The notes beneath the pieces were generated by a model. It saw only the letters and a program-made list of their open reading frames with translations, had not been told where the DNA came from and searched no databases. The position numbers were made by a program, and so were the translations under genes. This document shows, in pieces, positions 1 to 6,045 of a stretch of 6,708 bases of DNA (its first letter is position 1; each line of letters begins with the position of its first letter). The DNA lies in NCBI GenBank assembly GCA_029067025.1, contig JAIEFH010000072.1, positions 1 to 6,708 of the forward strand, written 5' to 3'. The stretch comes from Oscillospiraceae bacterium (GTDB taxonomy: Bacteria > Bacillota > Clostridia > Oscillospirales > Oscillospiraceae).

Positions 1-1
1 C

Positions 2-73
2 TATAAATATGATTCAAATCCATACGTCTGTGGTATGGGTAAAGATAATTTGTTGGCAAAAGGCGATTTATAA
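2..73 (+). CDS. C-terminal end of an unrecognised protein (5' partial)
   Basis: An open frame enters from the left edge and stops at TAA 71-73. The 23 visible residues end in CGMGKDNLLAKGDL. The stop lies 26 bp before the next start and the ribosome binding site of the next gene falls in between, which fits the end of a gene co-transcribed with the methyltransferase. I do not recognise the family, and the fragment is too short to show a domain. A chance open frame of this length in AT-rich DNA is possible, so the call rests mainly on spacing and sensible residue composition. Confidence 0.4.
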   Translation, partial: YKYDSNPYVCGMGKDNLLAKGDL

Positions 74-99
74 ACTGGAATTTATAGGAGGACCTTGCG

Positions 100-894
100 A
101 TGATAGTCAAAGGTTTGGAGTGGACATTTGATACAGTGGCATCTACCTATGAGAAGCTTCGTCCTGGGTATCCTGATGAACTTTATAAAATGATATTCGA
201 TAATATTACTCTTAACCAGTCTTGTTATGCAGTAGAGGTAGGATTGGCGGTGGTCAAGCAACATTACCGTTTTTGAAAACGAAATGTAATCTGACTGCTG
301 TCGAATATGGTGAGCAGCTTTCTGAATTGTGTAAAGAAAAGTTTAAGGAATATTCTAATTTCTCCATCATAGCAAGCAAATTTGAGGATACGAATTTTTT
401 AGATGATATATATGATTTGGTTTATTCTGCATCAGCGTTCCATTGGGTGCCTGAGAAGGTCGGATATACAAAAGTTGTTCTCTATGCTGAGACGTGGTGG
501 TGTATTTGCACGATTTGCCAATCACCCTTACCGCGCCAAAGATAATTTACCACTTTCGGAGGAAATAGATCGAATTTATGGCGAGTATTATTACAATTTC
601 TATCATAAGAAACAGGAAGTACCGACAGAGTATAGCGAGGAACAAGCCATACAAAGAGCAGGACTCGCAGAAAAATATGGTTTCGTGGATATAAAATATG
701 CTTTGTTTCATAGAACACGAATTTTTTCGGCAAATGAGTATAGCACATTGCTCGGAACATATTCTGACCATATTGCAATTGAGGAAAGTATAAGAAAAAA
801 TTTTTTCTCAAAGATTGAGGATGCAATAAATAGTCATGGTGGTTCAATTACATTGTATGATACCATTGATCTGCAACTTGCGAGAAAGCCATAA
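100..894 (+). pseudogene. Class I SAM-dependent methyltransferase, broken by two frameshifts
   Basis: Reassembling three pieces gives a protein of about 265 residues with the layout of small-molecule class I methyltransferases. Piece one (from ATG 100, with AGGAGG at 86-91) reads WTFDTVASTYEKLRPGYPDE and then AVEVG, the start of the SAM-binding motif. One base is missing near 241-244. The next frame continues as IGGGQATLPFLK (glycine-rich motif I), LTAVEYGEQL (the acidic residue expected after strand 2) and SAFHWVPE. One base is extra near 474-478. The original frame then resumes with FSMLRRGGVFARFANHPYR and runs to ITLYDTIDLQLARKP and TAA 892-894. The indels compensate each other, but the original frame meets TGA shortly after the first, so no full protein is made. 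The target substrate is unknown. The DNA is much more AT-rich than the genes after 1072. Sequencing error at one or both sites remains an alternative to real decay. Confidence 0.87.
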
Positions 895-907
895 ATTTCA
901 GTTTATT

Positions 908-940
908 GGGCTGTTATCCATGATGGGCAACGGCCCTTTT
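908..940 (+). terminator. Rho-independent terminator after the methyltransferase
   Basis: GGGCTGTT (908-915) pairs with AACGGCCC (929-936), giving an 8-bp stem with one T-G wobble and a 13-nt loop. It is followed by TTTT at 937-940. It begins 13 bp after the methyltransferase stop, so it closes that transcript and separates it from the two-component genes. The 941-1056 stretch that follows is AT-rich and holds no gene I can support. Only weak promoter-like boxes occur there, such as TTGGCT 968-973 with TAAAAG 991-996 at 17-bp spacing. Confidence 0.7.
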
Positions 941-1056
941 GACTACTTTACTGAAATGCTCTGAAAATTGGCTTTTGGCAACACAAAAAGTAAAAGGATG
1001 TAAATATTTTTAAGAAATCAGATTTATACATCGGGAACACAATAGCGAATTGAGAT

Positions 1057-1067
1057 AAAGAGGTGAT
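1057..1067 (+). promoter_or_regulatory. Strong Shine-Dalgarno that sets a TTG start for the regulator
   Basis: AAAGAGGTGAT is nearly complementary to the 16S rRNA 3' end (consensus AAGGAGGTGAT). An in-frame GTG at 1063 lies inside this site and so cannot be the start served by it. TTG at 1072 follows GAGGTG (1060-1065) by 6 nt and gives MANILIVEDE, the normal N-terminus of a receiver domain. Confidence 0.8.
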
Positions 1068-1071
1068 TCCT

Positions 1072-1740
1072 TTGGCAAACATTCTGATTGTTGAAGATGA
1101 AAAGGCCATGCAGGACATTATCGCGGAGTATATGCAAAAGGGAGGGCATACCTGCTTTACCGCTGACGATGGCATAGACGCACTGGTTATGCTCAAAAGC
1201 AGTCCTATGGATCTGATGATCCTGGATGTGATGATGCCCCACCTGGACGGCTTCTCTGTCTGCAAAATGGCGCGGGAAATGAGCAATATGCCCATCATCA
1301 TGCTGACCGCCAAAAGCACAGAGGATGATAAGCTGAAAGGCTATGGCTACGGCGCGGACGATTACATGATCAAGCCGTTCAGCCCCAAGGTGCTGTTGGC
1401 AAAGGTAAATGCCCTTCTGCGCCGGTCCTCCGCCATATCCGCGGAAACAGTCAGTGCCGGTAAAGTCATGCTCCAACCCAATGCTCACAAGGTCTATCTT
1501 GACGGTCAGGAGATCACGCTGACCCACAAAGAGTATGAACTGCTTTCCTTCCTGATGGGAAATCCAGGGCAGATTTTCAGCCGGGAGCAGCTTTTGAACC
1601 GTGTCTGGGGCTACGATTTCGAGGGATCGACCCGCACCGTGGACACCCACATCAAAACCCTGCGGCAAAAGCTGGGGGACGAGGGCAGGCATATCGTAAC
1701 GCTGATTCGCTCCGGCTATAAATTTGAGGTAACAATATGA
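1072..1740 (+). CDS. OmpR/PhoB-family response regulator
   Basis: The protein is 222 residues from the TTG start, normal for this family. Residues 1-~118 form a CheY-like receiver: acidic pair E8/D9, phospho-acceptor D52 in the segment LMILDVMMP, switch threonine T79 in IIMLTAK, and K101 in the YMIKPF motif. Residues ~127-222 form a winged-helix DNA-binding domain with the typical LTHKEYELLSFL, SREQLLNRVWG, RTVDTHIKTLRQKLG and IRSGYKF segments. All phosphorylation residues are present. It overlaps the kinase gene by 4 bp, so the two are a cognate pair made from one transcript. Its likely target is the set of 11-bp direct repeats directly after the kinase gene, the type of site bound by head-to-tail OmpR-family dimers. 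That link is inferred from position and repeat geometry. The specific pathway name (for example a VanR-, BceR- or PhoP-like role) cannot be decided. Confidence 0.96.
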   Translation: MANILIVEDEKAMQDIIAEYMQKGGHTCFTADDGIDALVMLKSSPMDLMILDVMMPHLDGFSVCKMAREMSNMPIIMLTAKSTEDDKLKGYGYGADDYMIKPFSPKVLLAKVNALLRRSSAISAETVSAGKVMLQPNAHKVYLDGQEITLTHKEYELLSFLMGNPGQIFSREQLLNRVWGYDFEGSTRTVDTHIKTLRQKLGDEGRHIVTLIRSGYKFEVTI

Positions 1741-2807
1741 AAGAGGCTTTTTCTCTCCGCACGGTGCGGAAAAAGATTGTGATGCTCTCCAAGGTGGCAG
1801 GGGTTGCGCTGATTTTCTCCTACGTTCTGTCTACTCGTTTGCCCGTCAGCGAGGATGCTTCTCTCCTGATTTGGCTGGGTTTTGTTTTTCTGCTGGTTTC
1901 GGGGATCGATTTTTTCATGGGACGCTTTATCTCAAAGCCGATTTCAGAGTTAAACACTTCGGCAAAGCATATGGCGAACCTGGATTTCTCAATCCCCTGC
2001 GGGGTATCTTCCGCCGATGAATTTGGGGAGCTATCAACCAGCCTGAACACAATGGCCGAAAATCTCCAGCAGGCCCTTGCCCGGCTGGAAGACGCAAACA
2101 CACAGCTTGAGCGGGACGTGGAAAAAGAGCGGCTCTTACTGGCAGAACGCAAGGAGCTTGTGGACAGCCTGTCCCACGAAATGAAAACGCCGCTGGGCGT
2201 TATCCGAGCCTACGCCGAGGGCTTGCAGGACGAAGCAGCCGAGGCCAAAAAGCAAAAATACGCCCAGGTCATTATTTCCGAGGTTGAGCGGATGAATGAT
2301 CTGGTTGTGACCCTGCTGGACTTGTCAGCATTGGAATCAGGCGCGGCCCGCCTTACAGTCACCCGGTTTGATTTTGTGGAGTTGGTTGAAACCGTGGCCG
2401 GGCGGCTTCTGGTGGATGCTCCCGACGCAGACTTTGTTCTGCAATATGATTTACCGGAGCAAAAGGTTTTTGTACAGACCGATCAGCGGCGCATGGAGCA
2501 GGTTTTAGGCAATCTGATCGTCAACGCCAAGAAAAATGTGTATCCTGGTGGCATCCTGCGGCTGGAACTGGTTTCAGACGGCGACGCTTTACACTTCTCC
2601 ATCTTCAATCAGGGCCGGCCCATTCCGGCGGACGATCTCCCCAAAATTTGGACAAAATTCTTCCGGGACAACAATGCGGGGTACAGCGGTTCCGGGCTGG
2701 GGCTGTCCATCGTGGCGCAGATCCTGTCTATGCAGGAGTTGCCCTATGGCGCGGAAAATCTGGCGGACGGAGTGCGGTTCTATTTTTCCATCCCCATCAC
2801 AAAATAA
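1737..2807 (+). CDS. Sensor histidine kinase with a very short extracellular loop
   Basis: A 356-residue membrane kinase that would phosphorylate the regulator encoded just upstream. ATG overlaps the regulator stop as ATGA, with GAGGT at 1726-1730 as ribosome binding site. Membrane spans lie at about residues 17-33 and 43-61, leaving an outside loop of under ten residues (roughly LPVSEDAS). A HAMP-like linker follows at ~62-110, a coiled coil at ~110-140, and the H-box SLSHEMKTPLG with phospho-acceptor H147. The ATPase domain has the N-box around N259/N263, the F-box WTKFF at 305-309 and the G2 box GSGLGLS at 318-324. The usual G1 motif DxGxG is altered to NQGRP (291-295). This NxGxxIP form occurs in many Bacillota kinases of this kind and need not mean loss of activity. 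With no room for an extracellular sensor domain it fits the intramembrane-sensing type that works with ABC transporters; this functional reading is inference. Confidence 0.95.
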   Translation: MKEAFSLRTVRKKIVMLSKVAGVALIFSYVLSTRLPVSEDASLLIWLGFVFLLVSGIDFFMGRFISKPISELNTSAKHMANLDFSIPCGVSSADEFGELSTSLNTMAENLQQALARLEDANTQLERDVEKERLLLAERKELVDSLSHEMKTPLGVIRAYAEGLQDEAAEAKKQKYAQVIISEVERMNDLVVTLLDLSALESGAARLTVTRFDFVELVETVAGRLLVDAPDADFVLQYDLPEQKVFVQTDQRRMEQVLGNLIVNAKKNVYPGGILRLELVSDGDALHFSIFNQGRPIPADDLPKIWTKFFRDNNAGYSGSGLGLSIVAQILSMQELPYGAENLADGVRFYFSIPITK

Positions 2808-2851
2808 TTTCACACGGATTTCACAGCGACCTCACACCAATTTCACACCGC
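2808..2851 (+). promoter_or_regulatory. Four tandem 11-bp TTTCACA repeats, probable regulator operator
   Basis: Four units sit back to back with no offset: TTTCACACGGA (2808), TTTCACAGCGA (2819), CCTCACACCAA (2830) and TTTCACACCGC (2841). The core CACA falls at the same position in each, so the period is exactly 11 bp, about one DNA turn. OmpR/PhoB-family regulators bind such direct repeats on one helix face. The TTCACA core also resembles the TTHACA-type boxes of Bacillus PhoP. The block starts on the base after the kinase stop codon and precedes the ABC operon, so it is most likely the binding site of the adjacent regulator, acting as activator. Confidence 0.75.
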
Positions 2852-2856
2852 CCATC

Positions 2857-2862
2857 TAAACT
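2857..2862 (+). promoter_or_regulatory. Candidate -10 box of the ABC operon promoter
   Basis: TAAACT matches TATAAT at 4 of 6 positions and lies 8 bp after the CACAC of the last operator repeat. The place where a -35 box would fall is taken up by the repeats and has no good TTGACA match, as is usual for promoters that depend on an OmpR/PhoB-type activator. A start site would then fall near 2868-2871. It is a weak motif and the call depends on its context. Confidence 0.4.
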
Positions 2863-2890
2863 CTCCTTATCTCAGATAAGGAGGGTTTTT
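2858..2890 (+). terminator. 15-bp hairpin plus T-tract that also covers the next ribosome binding site
   Basis: AAACTCTCCTTATCT (2858-2872) and AGATAAGGAGGGTTT (2874-2888) are inverted repeats around a single C, with only one T-G wobble; the real loop would be 3-5 nt. A TTTTT run (2886-2890) closes it, so it can act as a terminator for the kinase transcript. The right arm contains AAGGAGGG (2878-2885), the ribosome binding site for ATG 2892, so the hairpin would also hide that site in read-through RNA. A transcript starting near 2868-2871 would lack most of the left arm and leave the site free. The sequence shows the dyad; the dual role is inference. A protein-binding palindrome is the other option. 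Confidence 0.65.
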
Positions 2891-2891
2891 G

Positions 2892-3044
2892 ATGTTTTTA
2901 GGTCTGGAATGGAAGAAGTGGGCGATCATCATCGCTGCGCTGGTGGTTATAATCCCCATTAAGATCAAGTTCATCCAGTGGTGGAGTGAACGTCAGCAGG
3001 AGAAAAAGAAGGACCAGCGCGGGAAGTGGGGTGATGAGGAATGA
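2892..3044 (+). CDS. 50-residue single-span membrane protein, first gene of the ABC operon
   Basis: ATG 2892 follows AAGGAGGG by 6 nt and the frame ends at TGA 3042-3044, overlapping the ATPase start as ATGA. The protein begins MFLGLEWKKW, has one hydrophobic span at about residues 10-23 (WAIIIAALVVIIPI), an aromatic border FIQWW, and a highly charged tail with KKK at 38-40 and ending KWGDEE. Positive charge is concentrated after the span, which favours N-outside, C-inside. It has no signal peptidase site I can see. The best-case ribosome binding site, the overlap with the ATPase gene and its first place in the operon make it a real gene despite its size. I infer an accessory subunit, regulator or sensor partner of the transporter or kinase; no function is established from the sequence. 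Confidence 0.85.
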   Translation: MFLGLEWKKWAIIIAALVVIIPIKIKFIQWWSERQQEKKKDQRGKWGDEE

Positions 3045-3889
3045 TCGAGGTCAGGAACCTGACGTTTTCCTACAGCAAGGACAAACAGGCCCTCCACGGC
3101 CTGGACTTTACCGTAGAGGACGGGGAGATTTTCGGCTTCCTGGGGCCGAACGGCTCAGGGAAATCCACGACCCAAAAAATCCTAACCGGGATTTTGAAGG
3201 GTCACGGCGGAAGGGTATCTCTGTTTGGGCAGGACATCTCCGCCGGCCACGGCCCGGAATTTTTCCAGCAGATCGGCGTCCTCTTTGAGTTCCCCTATCT
3301 GTACGCCAATTTGAGCGCGGTGGACAATCTGAACTACTTTGCCTCCTTCTATCCCTGGCAACAGCGGCGGGATGTAGGTGAACTGCTGGAAATGCTGGAA
3401 TTCAAGCCGGACTTTTTGAAAAAGCCAGTGTCCTCTTACTCCAAAGGTATGCGCCAGCGGGTGAGCATGGCGAGGGCGCTGATCAGTAATCCCCGGCTGT
3501 TGTTCCTGGATGAACCGACCAGCGGCCTTGATCCCTCCGGCGCGGTGCTGTTCCGAAGGATCATCGAGCAGGAGCGCAAAAAGGGGACAACGGTTTTTGT
3601 GACGACCCACAACATGATGGACGCCGATTTGTTGTGCGACCGGGTGGCGTTTATTTCAAACGGGAACATCGTGGCCCTGGATACGCCCAAACGCTTGAAG
3701 GAGAAGAACAGCAATCACCGGGTTGTCATTGACTATTTGTATCAGGGGCAACTGGAAACGAAAACCGTTGAGGCCCGGTCATTGGAGGCGGGCATCCCCT
3801 TTGCCCATGACGAGATCATCAGCATCCACTCCCAGGAACCGACTTTGGAGGATATGTTCATCCAGTACACAGGGAGGGGGCTGTCCTGA
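3041..3889 (+). CDS. ABC-2 type exporter, ATP-binding protein
   Basis: A 282-residue cytoplasmic ATPase that would power the two permeases encoded next. It has Walker A GPNGSGKST at 35-43, a signature helix SYSKGMRQR at 132-140 (the SKGM form common in ABC-2 exporters instead of LSGGQ), Walker B LLFLDEPTSGLD at 153-164 with catalytic E158, and H190 of the switch loop in VTTHN. The Q-loop position reads GVLFEFPYLY with E83 where many ABC proteins have Gln. A short C-terminal domain (~221-282) ends EPTLEDMFIQYTG, usual for this class. It lacks a clear separate ribosome binding site and overlaps the small gene by ATGA, so translation is probably coupled to it. It resembles the drug, antibiotic or bacteriocin-immunity group of ABC-2 exporters, but the substrate is not visible. 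Confidence 0.95.
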   Translation: MIEVRNLTFSYSKDKQALHGLDFTVEDGEIFGFLGPNGSGKSTTQKILTGILKGHGGRVSLFGQDISAGHGPEFFQQIGVLFEFPYLYANLSAVDNLNYFASFYPWQQRRDVGELLEMLEFKPDFLKKPVSSYSKGMRQRVSMARALISNPRLLFLDEPTSGLDPSGAVLFRRIIEQERKKGTTVFVTTHNMMDADLLCDRVAFISNGNIVALDTPKRLKEKNSNHRVVIDYLYQGQLETKTVEARSLEAGIPFAHDEIISIHSQEPTLEDMFIQYTGRGLS

Positions 3890-4881
3890 TGTGGAAAGGC
3901 TTTTGCGCCCTGTTCAAAAAGGACTGCCGAATGCTGGCATCGGGGAAATTTTTTCTGTTGGCGGTTGTTTTCCTGATCCTCTATACGGCGTATGTGAACT
4001 TTGGGTATATCCGCTTCATGCAGATGCCGCCCTACAATGTGTATCTGTATGACCCCGCCGGGACGCAGACAGAAGCATCCCCTCTGATCCATATGGTTCC
4101 GTCCATAGAGGCCATGGATGAGGCGCTGCTGGCTGACGCCAACGGCGTAGGGCTGGACGCCAGCGCGGGGGACGTGCGGGTGGTGCTTTACGCGGGAGCG
4201 GAAAATATTGACCGCCACCGGGCGGACTACGCGTTATCTCTGCTGCGGCCCTCTGCCAACAGCACCCCGGAGGTCATCGGGACGAACACACCGGAGCAAA
4301 AGGCTCGGAAAGAAATCACCTGTGAGCTGCTGTTCTTCGAGCTGGCCGCCGTGGGATTTTTGGGGATCGCCGCTGTTCTGTTTAAGGAAAAGAGCATGGG
4401 GGTCATCCGTGTCCACGCTGTTCTCCCGCTGCAAAGGAATCTGTTCCTCCTGTCCAAGTTGGCGGTATTCCTGCTCTCTGACCTTGTCTTTGCGGTGCTG
4501 CTTACCCTGCTGAATGTTGGGCTTTCCGGCGGAGTGGTACTGCTGCCCGCCGTCCTACTCCAAACGGCCATCCTTTCCCTGATGATGGCTTTGGTGGGCC
4601 TGCTCTGCGCTCTGCTGCTGAAAGATTTCCGGCAGTTCACATTGGCCTATCTGATTATTGCCATTTTCGCGGCAACGCCTGTGTTCCTGTCCGCGAACAC
4701 GTCGATCAAGTTTGACTGGATCAATTTCCACCCATTTTATCATGTCTACATGGGACTGAAAAACGCTTACTTTGGAGCGGCAATTTCACCGGTCTATTAC
4801 ATTGGGGCTGTGTGCGCAATCGTGCTGCTGTTTCTGTTGGTGCAGCTTGCGTTCCGCCGGGAAATGGAAAAGGAGGGGTGA
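3889..4881 (+). CDS. ABC-2 type exporter, permease subunit 1
   Basis: A 330-residue integral membrane protein. ATG shares one base with the ATPase stop (TGATG), and AGGGAGGGGG at 3871-3880 is the ribosome binding site. The short N-terminal cytoplasmic segment (MWKGFCALFKKDCRML) leads into span 1 at ~20-40. A loop of about 105 residues (41-145), probably outside the cell, follows. Five more spans lie at about 146-165, 187-210, 216-244, 249-269 and 302-321, and the protein ends in a charged tail, FRREMEKEG. The segment FKEKSMGVIRVHAVLPLQRN (165-184) matches in position the cytoplasmic coupling region of ABC-2 permeases. The one-plus-five layout with a large first loop is typical of the family. 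It probably forms a heterodimer with the next gene's product. Related operons are often labelled fluoroquinolone transporter in databases; I would not take that as substrate evidence. Confidence 0.9.
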   Translation: MWKGFCALFKKDCRMLASGKFFLLAVVFLILYTAYVNFGYIRFMQMPPYNVYLYDPAGTQTEASPLIHMVPSIEAMDEALLADANGVGLDASAGDVRVVLYAGAENIDRHRADYALSLLRPSANSTPEVIGTNTPEQKARKEITCELLFFELAAVGFLGIAAVLFKEKSMGVIRVHAVLPLQRNLFLLSKLAVFLLSDLVFAVLLTLLNVGLSGGVVLLPAVLLQTAILSLMMALVGLLCALLLKDFRQFTLAYLIIAIFAATPVFLSANTSIKFDWINFHPFYHVYMGLKNAYFGAAISPVYYIGAVCAIVLLFLLVQLAFRREMEKEG

Positions 4882-4884
4882 GAC

Positions 4885-5895
4885 GTGGAAGGATTGAAAT
4901 ATCAGCTAAAAAGCGTGCTGAAAGACAAGTTCTGCCTGATGACCTTCCTGCTGCCCATCGTGGTTGCCATAGCGCTGAACTTTATGGGTTCCATCGACCT
5001 GTCCAGCCTGGGGGAACACCACTTCGGCGTACTGGAAAACGATCTGCCCCCGGAGACGATCACATGGCTGGAGCGGTACGGCCCGGTGACATTTTATGAA
5101 ACAGTGGAGGAGCTTACCGCTGCCATCAACGAGCCATCCACCAATATCATCGGCGTAAAAGCGGATGGGGCGAGCATCAAAACAACGATTGCCGGGGATG
5201 AACTGGAAATCATCCGGCAGACGGCAGTGACGCTCCCGGCTCTCTATGAACAGCGGGAGGATGTTGGTCAGGCGGAAGTCCAGGTATTGGAGCGGCCTGA
5301 TATTTTGGGAAGCCTCCAGGGTATTTTTATTCCCATGGTGCTGATCGTTGCCATGTTTATGGGCTGTACGTTCAACGCTATGAACATCATCTCGGAAAAG
5401 GAAGACGGCGTGGCCTTTGTCAACGAGGTTCTGCCCATGACGCCCAGCCAGTACATTTTGCAGAAAGTTGTGGTGGGGTTCCTCTTTGGAAGTGTATCGT
5501 CTGTCGTGACGGCGTGTATCTGTTTTCAGATGTCCGGGCTGCAATATGAGATGATGCTGGTGCTGATCGTCCTGTCTGCTTTTGTGGCGGCGCTGATCGG
5601 GCTGTTTATCGGCAAGCTCTCCGAAAGTCTAATGATCGGCGTGGTCTATATCAAAATCGTCATGCTGCTGTTTATCGCGGTGCCGATTGTATGCGCCTTA
5701 ATCGGGGTGAGCGGGCCGCTGGCTGTGATCTGTAACCTTGTGCCATCCCAGCCCGCCTTTGAAGGTATCATGGCCCTGTCCAACGAGAATATGGGGACGG
5801 CAATGAAAGATATTGGTATCCTTGTCATTCACTGTATCGCGTGGTCTGCATTGTACGTTTTGATTTCTACCCGGCGGAAAAAGCAGAAAATTTGA
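4885..5895 (+). CDS. ABC-2 type exporter, permease subunit 2
   Basis: A 336-residue integral membrane protein with GTG start, 3 bp after the previous stop, and AAGGAGGGG (4870-4878) at 6 nt. The layout mirrors subunit 1. A basic N-terminus (MEGLKYQLKSVLKDK) leads to span 1 at ~17-35. An outside domain follows at ~36-145, holding FGVLENDLPPETITWLERYG and a predicted alpha/beta-like stretch. Spans 2-6 lie at about 147-168, 192-213, 221-242, 250-274 and 309-328, and the tail is basic (RRKKQKI). The segment SEKEDGVAFVNEVLPMTPSQ (170-189) is the conserved ABC-2 cytoplasmic coupling motif (E-x-E-x-G ... P), placing it firmly in the family. It is the last gene of the ABC operon, followed by a stem-loop. 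Two different half-size permeases plus one ATPase suggest a heterodimeric channel on an ATPase dimer. Confidence 0.92.
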   Translation: MEGLKYQLKSVLKDKFCLMTFLLPIVVAIALNFMGSIDLSSLGEHHFGVLENDLPPETITWLERYGPVTFYETVEELTAAINEPSTNIIGVKADGASIKTTIAGDELEIIRQTAVTLPALYEQREDVGQAEVQVLERPDILGSLQGIFIPMVLIVAMFMGCTFNAMNIISEKEDGVAFVNEVLPMTPSQYILQKVVVGFLFGSVSSVVTACICFQMSGLQYEMMLVLIVLSAFVAALIGLFIGKLSESLMIGVVYIKIVMLLFIAVPIVCALIGVSGPLAVICNLVPSQPAFEGIMALSNENMGTAMKDIGILVIHCIAWSALYVLISTRRKKQKI

Positions 5896-5910
5896 TGATC
5901 TGAACATCGT

Positions 5911-5948
5911 CTGCCCAGTGGCGGAGAAGAAAAAGCGCTGCTGGGCAG
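5911..5948 (+). terminator. Long stem-loop after the ABC operon, probable terminator
   Basis: CTGCCCAGTGGCG (5911-5923) pairs with CGCTGCTGGGCAG (5936-5948) over 13 bp with two G-T wobbles around a purine-rich 12-nt loop. It starts 15 bp after the last permease stop, the right place for an operon terminator. Only a poor T-tract follows (GGTTTCT from 5952), so termination may be incomplete or need a factor. Confidence 0.6.
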
Positions 5949-5988
5949 TCCGGTTTCTATGCTCAAACTGTATCATTTGTCAAAAAGC

Positions 5989-6008
5989 ATTTCACACCCA
6001 TCTATACG
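5989..6008 (+). promoter_or_regulatory. Single TTTCACAC element with -10-like box before the last gene
   Basis: ATTTCACACC followed directly by CATCTATAC repeats the downstream end of the ABC operator (2840-2861: ATTTCACACC, then GCC, then CATCTAAAC), with 18 of 19 positions the same apart from that 3-bp gap. TATACG (6003-6008) would be the -10 box. Upstream, TTGTCA (5977-5982) is close to a -35 sequence but sits about 20 bp from that box, longer than normal. No further in-phase 11-bp repeat is seen. This may be a weaker site of the same regulator or a coincidence helped by common promoter words. Confidence 0.4.
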
Positions 6009-6045
6009 CTGAAATAAGGCCATAACCGCAGAAGGAGGTCAAATC

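Noticed and set aside
66..87. Two copies of TTTATA around the methyltransferase leader
   Set aside because: Short AT-rich words expected by chance here; no symmetry or spacing that supports a regulatory site.
1063..1071. GTG at 1063 as start of the response regulator
   Set aside because: It lies inside the Shine-Dalgarno sequence; TTG 1072 is correctly spaced and gives the standard receiver-domain N-terminus.
1024..1692. Long reverse-strand frame opposite the response regulator
   Set aside because: A shadow of the regulator's codon bias; low-complexity, His/Gln-rich product with no domain and no ribosome binding site.
2648..2962. 104-codon frame crossing the kinase end and the operator
   Set aside because: It overlaps the kinase, the repeats and the small gene in another frame, has no ribosome binding site and resembles nothing known.
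5959..6012. Short frame MLKLYHLSKSISHPSIR, which looks a little like the start of an ABC ATPase
   Set aside because: Only 17 codons, no ribosome binding site, and it spans the promoter-like element; too little to call a gene remnant.
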